Source of the DNA: Ascaris suum
Taxonomy: Eukaryota > Nematoda > Chromadorea > Rhabditida > Ascarididae
DNA length: 64,000 nt
Reading direction: 5' to 3'
Assembly: GCA_013433145.1 (NCBI GenBank)
Contig: CM024171.1
Location: forward strand, 6,882,065 to 6,946,064
Shown one piece after another: positions 1 to 12,431 of this stretch. The notes under the pieces were generated by a model that was not told the DNA's origin, searched no databases, and saw nothing but the letters and a program-made list of their open reading frames with translations. Position 1 is the first letter of the stretch; every line of letters starts with the position of its first letter. Both the position numbers and the translations under genes were made by a program.

Positions 1-2794
1 CGCCGGAGATTCATCACAACAGGCTTCGTTGTCGTACACGGTCATCTGAAATTTAAATTTTAACAGAACGCATATCTTTTCTTCAATTCTGTCATTGTTC
101 ATGCGCTAGCTCGGTTGTCATACCGGCAATACAGTCAGCAATCAAAGCATTAAACGGGACGAATTCTGTCCCTGAAGCACCTTATGGGAAGGCAACCGAA
201 TAAAGTTATCTATGAGTATATACTTTGAGAGATGGGAATGACCGAAGGAATGGCGCCCTCTCAACAAATATATCCCGTAAAACAAAAAACACTTTTCGGG
301 CAAAGAATTGATGTTACAAATCACAAGTTCAGCTTACTGACTGATGATAAGCATGGCTTCGGAAAAGAATGTAAATAAGCAACCGGAAGCAACAAGTCTT
401 GGAGACCGGAAGACGCGCATTAGGACACTGACGCAGAATTTGAAATGCAAACAACAGCGATGTACTACCAAGGAATTTATGAAATCTCACCGCGATAACG
501 CAAAAAATCCGGCTCAAGATAGTTCTCAATAAAATTTTGTCCAACGACAAGTGAACCTTATCAGAACGATTTCACAGCGGAGAGTTACTTCCGCTTTCTT
601 TCATCCTTCATCCACATTGCATATCATTCCCTTGCTACAACAGACAACATTCGCAGTAAATAAATTGGTAGCACTAAAGCACGCATCACCAAAGAAAACA
701 AACGAACAAGCAAATGTGATGAGTTGTTATGACGATCGTTTCATGAATTTCTCCGACAAGCAATAGTAAAGTACCCAGCTGGAATGCATATTTTAAGTGA
801 TGAGATAATCCATGAAAGATTTTACGGAATATGCATTTTTATGCGATTTAACCGCTGCAAAATGCACGTAATTTTATTAGCTCAATGAGTGACAATGATT
901 TCTTTCATAACTAATAGACCAATATGAATTCAAACCTCCTCATCAATATAAGACCAACTAGTTCGACTCAAAATTTGAAAAAAAAAGCCAACTGACTAAA
1001 TAAAAGGTCAAACATTATTGAAAACTGATAAGTGGACCACTTGAAGTACGCGGGATATAAACCTCAACGTGCCAATACACAAACTTTCCGAAGATGAATA
1101 CATACATACACAACCAAATATCGATCCTGCCATGCATTCTCGTCAGTTGATAAGGACTGCTCAAAAAACAAAAGAAGCACATTTAAAATAAAAATGCATA
1201 GGATATTTTAATAACCACATAGCAAATGTAGTGAATAATGAATAAAATTTATTCAATTCGCAATAATAAGAGAAACGAAAAGAAATAACAAAACGGCGAT
1301 TCAATTATATGACGATGTTGACTAATAACAAGCAACATTAGTGATCATTACACATATCAACTAAATAATTAAATCATTTATATTATACCACAACTCACTT
1401 GAAAGTACATCTCGCGATTTGGCGATTACTTCCTTCACAACGGTCGATAAAATTGAAAAAATTGTTCCAAGCTTCTCAATTTAAAGTTCGTTGAGCAATC
1501 AATAACCTCATATTTCATCTTCCCCTTCTCCCCACCCCCCCCCCCCCCGTCCGACATGACAGCATGCGAGCGACTTAGTTGTTCAATAACAAATAACTAG
1601 AATATTTAAGGAAAAAAAAACCTTCCATACAGTTTGCATAATACGGGTGTGCTCGCATGTCAACAGTTTATTTATGAATGAGACGAAATTGCTGAATAAA
1701 GTGATAAACTGCTAATGTTTACAGCAAATTCACCTCATCACACTTCCGTATGATGGAATAAATGAATGTAGCTTAGCACTAGTTGATCGCATCATTATCC
1801 TCACTCTTCCTGTTCCTCATTAAGGTTGAGAATGAATTATTCTCATAAGACCTCCAGTACCTCATTTCATGCAGTCAGCAAATTCGCATTTTCAAGGCAT
1901 ACCTACGCATTTGTGTATGTGTGTATGCTTATGTATGCCTCTCCGCTCAGCAGTTTCAAAGCTGAAATTACAGAACCAAAGTTAAGAACTATGACAGGTG
2001 TAATATACATCATAGAGTAATTGTCTTGCAGGTGATCCACATCGACCTTGAAAATGTGCCTCTATTCAAGCTCGGGCGTCAATTGAAATGTGGAGAGCGC
2101 AGAGGCACGCTCAAACGTGCTCGGAAATTTGCATATTTGCAAGACATTTTACATCACAGGGGCCGGTACTGCAATTGGTCAAAGCAACCTTTTGAAACAA
2201 CTTGCACGATCTATCCAATCAGCAGCATGATACTTGCTCTACTATGTGCCGGCAATTTATGAGCATCGTTGGTGTGATCAGCAGAACTGCAGAAGCGCAT
2301 ATCGCGCCAATCCCTCGGCTCGCACTTTCATTTTATTACGTCTCCGGCTTGGTTCAACTTTTCGCCAGTCAATTCAGTGGAGAGCACATGAATTATTATT
2401 AACATATCGGTAAGTAGCGCAGGTTTCTTGCCGCTTCAGCTGAACCTCAGCCAATGATGGCCGACCAGGAGTCAGGCTCCTCTAGAAATCCATTTGCACT
2501 GCTAATTCATAATAAATGCATCAATCGTCCGCCGTTTTAAGACCGGAGCGACTTGAACTGGCTATAGAAACGAACTTAAAGACTGTGATTCTAGCCAAAC
2601 CATCCTGAACAATACTCCACCTCGTGCAATCTCAGATGACAAATAGTAGCGGTAAAAACCATGCCATGCCTACTTATCAACATAGCAATGACTTTTCCGG
2701 TACGGCGTACACAGCTCGTCAAGCTGCAATCCCGCTCAAACATGTTTTCCGTCAACGGCAATTGCAAAGCGGAACGGAATCCATAAACGAACTG
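1..2794. other. Non-coding flank downstream of METTL5
   Basis: A-rich sequence with only short open frames and no family motif. It holds a run of 14 C at 1535-1548. A 78-codon frame at 2026-2262 follows a good acceptor (ttgtcttgcag) and could be an exon, but nothing around it supports a gene. Confidence 0.6.
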
Positions 2795-5700
2795 CTAAGA
2801 GCTAACTGATTTTGTATAGCGTATTAAGTCGACGGCTATATCAAGTGATGATTTGCGATGATGTTTATAAGTGGCCGGTAGGTCCCATCGCAGTTCGGCA
2901 ATGCATTCACCCTCAACACCCAACCTCCTCGCATTTTTCAATACGTAATCCCTCGTTGAGCTCTTATGCAACGAATAGACACGACCACCGTCCCTCACTA
3001 TCGAAAGCGACGCCTCCACAAACTTTACATCGATACCTGAACTTGAACCCTTGAATGGCTGAACACTGCAGCAGAGAGAAAGCCACGTTAATATCTAAAT
3101 TACTGAAATGAATTTGTCTGCTAGCAAACTGCAAAGTGACAGCATTAGAAACTAGCAATAGAGGATGCCATCATCGCAGACACAAAGCCCAAAGTATTCA
3201 ACAATTAAAAGCTATAAGATGTATTTCCATTTCACACCGACCTGTTTAACATTAATTCGTAATGCTATTACGCTGCAGCAATTCCCAGTTCGGCAAGGGG
3301 ACTGCTAGAAAATAAAATTGACGTCTTGCTCTTTAAAATGGAGAACCTCCAGCTGAGGTTCAATGGGAAAAATCGCTAGAGATTTCCTGAGGATCAAAAT
3401 ATCAACAAAGATCTTTGATGACCGCACAATTCCGAAAAACAATATCATGAGAAATTCTCGACCGATGGGCAACATTTGCTCCTTTCTCCCTCCAATATCG
3501 CCTCCAACAAAAATTCTAAAATCGAAGTGGAACGACCTATCAGCACTCGAGAAAATTGCAAAACGTTGCAAAAAAGTTGATTATGTATGGAATATCGCTT
3601 AAACGATGGAGTTATAGCAAAATACGTAAGAACAAAACTATTTCATTTTTAAATAAGAAGAAGGAAACGATTTTTCGCGCTTTCCAATTCGAGCCCACTT
3701 TGTTATGCGCATTTTGCATATCCCCCTAAAAACGCACTGGAACAAGGGCCATGCATATATTTGTTTGTTTTTACATGTCCATCTGTCCGTCCGGAAGTGT
3801 CTGCTTATACACCACGAACATCATGAAAGCGAAAAGGGTACATTCGATATCAGAATATTGTAACAGATATCAGTAAATTAAATGCAGTTGCTATAAGTCA
3901 AGCACCTAACCAGCATTGTTTTTGGTTCCGAACGGTGGATTCATAAGCACCGTATCGAAGAGTGGCCTCAAGACTGCAGTGCGATGTGTTACATCCATCT
4001 GCACCAACTCCACCACATCACTCAACTCACAATGATCGACATTTCGTTGACATACTGCCAATACATCTTCATCCACGTCCACACCCAAACAATAACTGAA
4101 ATAAACATCTCTGATTCGTCTCTATCTTTTCCGTTACAACTGAAGTGAAGCGACTTTAACTAAACATGATAACCAACGGATTTTCAGGAAACAACAGTAA
4201 CAACGAAGGGAATAACGACATCACAGTTATGACAGCAGCAACCGGTAGTAAAGACAGATACCAAAAGCAACCGAACAATGAACAGTGACGAAAACTCGAC
4301 CGACTTTTGTCGACAGATATTCGATTTAAACTTTTTTGGGTCTTTCGATTCCCACAAAAATTTGATTTCTACGGAATTTCCTCATTCGTTAACCTGCCAA
4401 AGTTCCTGAAATGGAATCCGCTTTGAACGAATTCCAGTTTCTGCCCGGAGTACGGCTTCAGTGAGAGACATATGCTCCGCACTCCGGTGCACGGGATGCG
4501 GAAGGAGTCAAGCTGACTGTATATCAAATCTCAAATTCTAGTACATTTTATGAGAACTTTCAGTCAACATGAAAGAACGAAAAAGGAGATCTTAGTTTAT
4601 CTTTACTATTAATGAAGAATTTCTAAATTTTCAGGACGGCTCCTGGCTTATTCTCATGAAGGTCTCTCCATAGGATCTTTGGACCTTTCAGCAGTCCGCA
4701 AACCTATGATCCATCCAACCTAAGAGCTACAAAAACGAACTCTTCATCAAGGGCAAGAATTCAGTGAGTGCGAATGGAAAACAAAATCGAGATGCAACTA
4801 AGCTAGCAAAAGCATTCATTTTAATAAACAAGAGTACGAAGTGAAACTTCTGAACTATAATGTACCATACTATACTGAGTTCTGCCTAGAGTAAAGAATT
4901 TGCACTAAAAACGACAAAAATGTGAATTACCTTGCACCTAAGTGCGCTGCTCCCAAAGCCAAAATTCCGCATCCACACCCCAAGTCGGCCACACAACATC
5001 CTTCGATTTGACCATCGTCACAAACAGTCCTCAAGATGGCCACTAAAAGATATCGACTAGCATCTGTTTGATAAGCACAAAACTGTGTTAAAGCTCAGTT
5101 CAATTCTAGCACCAAAGATGAATTAATTTACCGACTAGCAGACTTAAAAAGCTGACTTTTAGTGGGTTATTCATATGAACGGACCTCCTACGATCCACAA
5201 AAGTTCGACCGATCGTATAAATTCATTGGCTTGCTCTCCTCCCCCACTCTCAACCTCCATCACTCAACTGCGATTGGAGGGATGCAAGGCGTATCCCAAT
5301 TTGCAGAAGGCAAAAGGGAAATCTATAATGACCACAGCTTAGTGTTTATTTGACTGCACTGGAAGCATACTTCCAGCATCAATAATGCCCACCACCATAT
5401 ATAAAGAAAAGAAACGGCCGAAAAGTGCACAAAAGATACTGGAATATATGGCGCTTTTCTAATTACCCTCGAAAATTCAAGAAAGAAAAAGAAAATAAAC
5501 GCCACCGTTTGGTGATGAATGAAAAATAGTGTTAGCATATTGGACGGTGTTCTTGCCAATTGTGCTATGGCGAGTGCTCCCCCACAAAGTCCGTTCGGTG
5601 TGTTTTAGCGGTTTTGATGAGGCAAACAATAGCTGATTAAATATAATAAATTCTGTCCGCAAGCTGCTGGGTAAGAAAAAAAGAGACAAATGGTTTGAAT

Positions 5701-6484
5701 GAATTGGCGTTGTGTGGTATAAACCAATAAAGGCAAATTCAATGGCTGTAACCCACAGCTGAGTCCACACTGACTGCCCATTTTATCCAGTGAGTTCAAT
5801 CCACTAAAAAATACCCCCACGTTACCTCATCATATGCGCCGGAAAAGCTGGTACGATGTGCGCTTTCACAAGATGCCAGCCTGCTGCGCGCATTGCCACC
5901 AAATGAAATAGGTGTATTAAGACATCAAAGCCTTGACTGACTTTACTGCCTGTGATATTTTCCGAAAGGTGCAAGAACGGAAATAAAACCGAATGAAAAT
6001 GCAGTTGAAGACATTGATAGAATAAATTTAACGATGCAAAGAAATCTTCTGACCCACATCACGCTATGCACCTTCGTATTTTCAACTTCATTGGCCCACC
6101 ACTTGAAGTTAGTTAGCATACGCACATAAACATATAAAAATATGCAAAAATCGCAAATGTAGATATGTGAGATCACATAAAAACGGAAAATTCGATAAAC
6201 TGTGGGAATCTTCGTCTTAATTCAATCCAAAAGAAGAGTCGTGGGATCATAGGTGGGAACCTCAAGCTCCCCTCTTTGCTCTCCAAATAAGCCCCAATGA
6301 TAGAGTTAGGTGGAAAAGTAAAAATACAAATAAAATTCAGCCGTTCGGAGCACGGATGGGGATACATACCTGCAAGCTCAGGACTGGTGGCGTATTGCTC
6401 CAGATTCAACTTGGGTTCATCGAAAGTCTCCAGTTCAGACAGAAACCATTCAAAATGTTTCTTCTTCTTCTTAAATCTCCTCAT
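2795..6484 (-). CDS. METTL5: METTL5, 18S rRNA adenine-N6 methyltransferase, 4 exons, complete
   Basis: Exons in transcript order are 6484-6370, 5063-4931, 4095-3911 and 3036-2795; all three junctions keep frame and give 224 residues (human METTL5 has about 209). Seen directly: N-terminal LNLEQYATSPELA, SAM-binding motif DLGCGCG at residues 65-71, acidic loop VDVDED, catalytic NPPFGTKNN from residue 135, and C-terminal YSLHKSST then AELRWDLPATYKHH. These match METTL5 family motifs one by one. Known for the family: with TRMT112 it places m6A on a single adenosine of 18S rRNA. The start is the ATG at 6484, two bases after an AG that could accept a spliced leader. The lysine run after the start is longer than in the human protein. 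No key residue is missing. Identification is close to certain; only the start has a small doubt. Confidence 0.95.
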
Positions 6485-6500
6485 TTCTGCAACGTTTTAT
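6480..6500 (-). promoter_or_regulatory. Putative spliced-leader acceptor for METTL5
   Basis: On the minus strand the sequence reads cgttgcag followed two bases later by the start ATG at 6484. An AG this close to a start codon leaves almost no 5' UTR, the usual layout of nematode trans-spliced mRNAs. Inference; an upstream cis-spliced exon is the alternative. Confidence 0.5.
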
Positions 6501-9500
6501 CCATTACGTTTAAGATCGCAATGAAGAAACATTGTGATGTTAAAACTTATCTTTTATCCATCACAGAAAACCAGAGCAATCATACAACAACATGTCACTT
6601 CGTTCATTCCCTGAGAGCTACATATGACTACTTATTTATCATCTCTGTCCCTCTCCTCCCACTATCCGCAAGCATCACTCCTTTATCAAAGCCGTGCTCT
6701 ACGCCGCGTCTCCCATAGAGAAGAGGCACAAACTGAAATCTGTATGCGAAACCGACATAGGTCTAAGCACGATACCAGCTTTTGCATAGTGTACACGTAG
6801 ATTTAACAGTGACAGTAATCAACACTGGAATTCGGTTCTGCCTGCCTTTGGTTTTAACAGCTGCAACCGAAATATGCTTTTCACCCGAACGCATCGATCA
6901 GATCATCACTGTTGAAATTCGGTTAGTTGCAACCAACTTTTGGCTTCCATCGGATGATTTTGGTTGGTAATTTATTGATATTTAAAAACCCCGGTCTTCT
7001 GCAGCCGAATGGCTTTGATTTATTACCGACTAGCACTTTCCACCTGAATAAAACTTTTTAGTGAAGCATCAGAACTCCAAAGAATTATACGTGTGGTAAA
7101 CTTCTTCTCTGAACGCTGGAGTAAGGGACGTCCAAAGGATAGCACACAAGTCAACCTTCTTGTTCTCGGAGCTATGAGTTACCGCCATGTTTGGAAACAG
7201 CACCTGAGAATAATTACTGTTCCAGAAGAAATTAACGTCATTTACCGATTTATAAAAGAATGTTGTTTAGAGTTCAGATTGTAATATACGCCTAGCAATG
7301 TTTGCAACGAAAATCAATTCTTTATAAGCCCCCACTACTGTGTATTTTTTAACATTGGAGTGTTTCTCGCATTTATGTTACTTAGCGTTACTTCATTTAT
7401 TCTATAATAGGCCTATATTGGTCTACATCGGGTCGTCACATAAAAGCGATCTCTTTTCCCATACGCAATCGCCCTTCTTTCCTTATTTCCGTTATATCCT
7501 GGTATTAAAACATTTTTATTCCCCTAAAACATCACTGTCATATTTGGGCCCTGATTATTTTTTCGTTACTTCGACATAGACCAGAGTGACTTATTTCTCC
7601 GTTTGGTATGTCGTCGATGTGTTCGCAAGTGTGAATTCTACGGCGGTACATGTCTTTTGATGGGAACAAGCTCGATTAACAACGCTGTCTATGGGGTGCC
7701 TGCGATCTCCGCGGATTCCGATTATTGTTAACGATATCGTTTTTGAAAAAGATGAAGGTGTTGAGGATTCGACGTGAATGCCGGAAAAACAACCGATGGG
7801 CAGCAATGCACAAGAAGAACAATTTTGTAGAACCACAAGACAGATTGCATCTGAGGCCAAGACCAATCAAAAGCCAAAACCAGACAATACAACCATCTTT
7901 TCCCGATAGAATGAGATACGTGAAAGCAAGCAATATGCGCGGATAGTCGACGACAATCCGGAAAGGATGGCATGTTGCTGCATGCAAGGATGTGGAAGAG
8001 AGCTGGCATTTGCGTGCTGGTGCAAGCATCAGCCAACAACCTGATTAGTGATTGCAAGAACCGTGAAGCAACGATCGCAACAAAAAATGGTCTTTTTGTT
8101 TTGCTCCTCTGAGTATCGGCCTTTTCAGCTAAACCGAACCAAAGATATATATCTGCTGCCATTTTGTTCTGAAACTCGCACGACCTGACGGCGATGCATT
8201 TAATCAGAGCAGGCGATTGAATTTAAGAAAGGTGCTTGATCAAATGACCTGGAGCGTTTCTGATCGCAGTTCACTTCCAAAAGCCGTCAAGGATCACTTC
8301 TACTTGATTTCTGCAAAGGACCTTCCGAATGGAAACGACCAGTGTCATATAGAGCGACCAACTGCGATATTCCAAAGATTTTCTGAAGGAAGTTGTGTGC
8401 TGCTTTATCATTGATTTTCCGAACGTTTTGACTTGTAAATCAGAAACAAATGACACAAATCAGTAAAAGCGGGATTGACAGCCGTCGCTCAACACCGTCG
8501 AGCAAAGGCTATTGCAGCTCAAGGCATGCCTATTCCTGGAAGTTGTGGTCAGAGTATCGACTTGCTAAAGGTTATGTGCCTTTCCAACATTACACCTGCG
8601 TGATATTATTATAGACCGAGTTAGCGGAATCGATATGAAAGATTTGTTATAGGAGATAATCTTTTATTTCTTTGCGAATTCCTTATAATGTGACTAAGCG
8701 AACGAAACTCAGTGAGCGTTGCAACCGCGAATAATACATACAATTAAGAGCAACCATAACGCACAATAAAACAATAATAACATATGAGACGAGCACTTCC
8801 GCAATAAACAAACTCTCGGAACAAAGCTGCACATATAAACATGACAACAAACAAGAAAGCGTCGGGAAACAGAGCGGTGCCACACAAAACCGACCGGAAG
8901 GAAGTGGCTGATATGAGACAACGACCTTTTAATGGGGAATGGGGAGGAAGTGAACAGATGATGAGCTACTCCTTAGTCAACTATTCCACTGGACCTTTAT
9001 AAGAGACAGAACGCTGAAAATGAGACAAATACTGCAGCAATTGACAAAGGAGTTTGCTTCTGCATCTCGCACACCTGAATAACCACCTGCACATTTAACA
9101 AATACGCTAAATAACAAAAATATGCTAAATAAAGCAATCATATTTGAAGCGAACTGACCACTCGCACAAATCCCCGCAATTCCATTTTCTAATACTCATT
9201 TTACTTTATATTGACTAGCGCAGGATAAAACTCCGACCGATCAGAAATGCAGGTGAGTTCTCAGGATTTTTAAGTATCTACAACTCGTTTCACAGCTGAC
9301 TGATCAACGTGAAATATAATTCACTCCATGATGGACAAGACAGCCAAGAACTTCATGAATTCAATAGCTCCTCGGCTTGAAACTGTTCGGCAGACAACAT
9401 GCAAAGACACCTCTTCTATGAAGTGCAATTTGGGCCACTTGAAGAATTAGAGGATTTCCGATATTTGTACCATTCAAGCAAGCAGTTCGACTTTAAGAAA

Positions 9501-12431
9501 TTATTGACAAAGTCTATAACATCCCAAGAAAATACAACCAACATGATGTGATTATAGTCCACGGACACCCCGTCCCATGCACTAGCCTCCCCGTGATATA
9601 TGCCCTAAGGATATGCTCGCCTCAACATAAAAATGGTTCCCTTAGTGAGTGACGTGCAAATGGAATCTAAATAAAAAGCTCACTGCACAAATGATATGGG
9701 AATAAGTTGTAACACATCGAATAATATACAAAACGAGTGAACGCGTTACGCTTTTTGTACACAACCTGCTGTACCAAAGTGATATACACAATCCATGTAA
9801 ACATTACTTCAGTATTACTCACAACCGATGTTAAATATAACCTTCCCCCAACCATCTACCCTAACCAGTTATAAACCTGGTTCAATAAAATCATGTGAAG
9901 CAATTGGTTTGGCAAAAAAAGACTGGGAAATTCAAAACAGATGAACACTGGAATTCCCTGCCGAAAAGCTTAGCTGAATAAAACATGTCACACATCGAAA
10001 AGCAGCAAATAGAGCATCAATCGAACCGATGTGAACAATGACCTTTCAAGTTGCAACTAGCGAATAAGCACTTCACTACGACCCCAATGCAAAGATCGAT
10101 TCGCTCGGAATTGGTATTCATGTTCTATAAATGGTATATATCAAAATAAATATCATGTTCCATTTGAATGGAAAGAACTCTGACGTTAAAAAAGGAGAAA
10201 AAGGCGAACACAAATATGTGATAATCGAAATTAAAGGAAAAACAGCAAACTACACTACTGTTCAAATGAAACTAATCAAAAGACATTAGGAAATACCGAA
10301 ATTAAAACAAAATTATAGCAAAACGACAAACTTCAAGACGGAAACAGCGTAAGCGATACGAGAAGCGCAAAGAAGACGGGTTCCATTAGGCGATAACCAA
10401 CCAGGCGACGACACACATCGAATCAAAAAGCGCTTAGCAGTTAACTGACTAATGTGCTGGGCTGAAGATGGTCACTTTCGTGCTTATTAAACCTCAATTT
10501 AAGGAGGTATTTCGTCGAATTTAAAAGCTATTCAGAGCACTAGTCTACAGTGTTCAATGGAGATTCGAATGCCACAAAATGTTATTGAAAAGCTGTACAA
10601 AAATGCAACAGCTCGCCTATCCCACCAAGCCGAATCTCTCCGCCTATGGCATCTATCTCAATATTTCGCCTACCTCGCTTATGGGTCTAATGGCACGGCT
10701 GAGCACAAAAAATTTCCCAAAGAAGTGCTATGAAATAAAAAACAAACCAAGTGAAGAAAAATGGAATCACAAACGAAAATAACTGACGAGATGTCATAAA
10801 TTGTTTCATACGCCACTATGGCGTCTGTATAATTGAAGTATAAGAGAAAGAGAGAGTAACCATCTCACAGAATGAGAGTCTATCACTTTTGTTGTCTAGT
10901 CCGTCTTTTTCACTGGAATGCACTTGTGTCAAGTTGCACAACGTATAGCTATCCACAAGTGATCTTAAAAATGAAATGCTAATAAACGAAACAGCTCCAC
11001 TTACCTTTCATCTTCTTTTAAACTGAAAGGAATGCGCTTTAAAAATCTATAAAAGAGTGAGGATCAATTAAAAAATACAGCAATAAGGAGAGAAGCGAAG
11101 AGACCAAATTAAGAGCAAAACGATGGAATGAAGGCCAATGACCGCGATATAAAATAAAAAAATTCATTGAAGCAAAATAAAAACGAAACTGCTGTACAGG
11201 CACCGGTTTGATGCGCTCAATGAGATAAGTTGCCATCGAAAGGATAGTCCTACACTTGCTGCACAACAAACAACACATAATGACGTTATCACTTTATAAC
11301 TCAGTGATGCTTCAATTAAACCTGCTGTTGAATTGGAAACAACCTCTTCCTGTCTGTACCCTTGGCAAGGAACGAGGGGGTAAGATGAATGAATAAGGAG
11401 GACGAGAAAAGCGGAAATGAAGACGAATGAAAAAAAAACGGAAATCGTGGAATATGCATCTCTGCAAAAATTTTTTTAAGTTTTCGCAACTTAGTCTTAA
11501 TTTTTCAATTCGCAATAAAACACTGCGCCAAGCTAATTCATACAAAGGTCGCTTCCAATATCAAGCAACAAGACAACAAAATGCGACTGCGATAACGAAT
11601 ATATGCATTGGTGAAGAAATCGTCAAGCGACACTTTGTGCATTGCGAACGAATCGATTGAACAGATTACAAGCAACGTCCGTACACGCGTTGCTTCATCA
11701 CATTTCAGTAAAACGATATCACAAAACCAGAAAACAACATCCACAACATCACTGCAATACAATCCTTCGGAATCCACGCACTAACGTCATCTTAAATTCT
11801 TAAACCACGCATGCCCTCAAAAATGTAGGATGCGAAGAGGTACTTCACGCATTGCAGGAAACCTTCGCAGTAACCCTCACAGGTAACACGCATAGAAGAC
11901 TTCCACGTAGATATTGTGAGCCTCATTTCTTATGCGTTGTCCTCTTTACACTATTCTCCAAGAATCAGAGTTTAACTCTCACTTTAAAAGGAAGTGATGT
12001 GGACAATTTAAATGTTCACGTAGCATATCTTGCTCGAAAGCGAAGGACACGGACACGACGGTAGTGTGTGAAAGAAAAGTCAAAGACTCATTTTCGGATG
12101 TGGTATATGTCTGGATCCTACGTCAGAATACTCCCTCCCCCAATTCTGATCGTACACGTTTTATAAGCAGCCAGAAGAAAAAAAAAGCAAAAGGAATGTA
12201 CGCAGGAAAGAGACGAAAGACACTACTAAGAGCTAATCCGCAACGTTTCCGGTTATTTTTCTTCGCCCTCCTTCTCTGATCACCGGGAATTTCCTCCTTA
12301 TAGATATTAATTGAAATGTATGTGAGGGACGATCGTTGTCTCTTCCCCTTGCCCATATACCTTACCCACCCTTCCAACAATAAGCATAAGTGAAATGCCG
12401 CATTAAAACTATCAGAGAACGAAAGAATGCT
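6501..12431. other. Intergenic stretch between the RhoGAP gene and METTL5
   Basis: No recognisable gene. The longest ATG frame is 144 codons on the minus strand at 7728-8162, in a locally more GC-rich patch. It has no domain, is hydrophobic and Ser/Cys-rich, and three other frames are also open there. The rest is A-rich, like the introns of the minus-strand genes on either side. Confidence 0.5.

Noticed and set aside
7728..8162. 144-codon minus-strand ORF
   Set aside because: No motif, hydrophobic low-information composition, and other frames of the same stretch are also open; no splice or family evidence.
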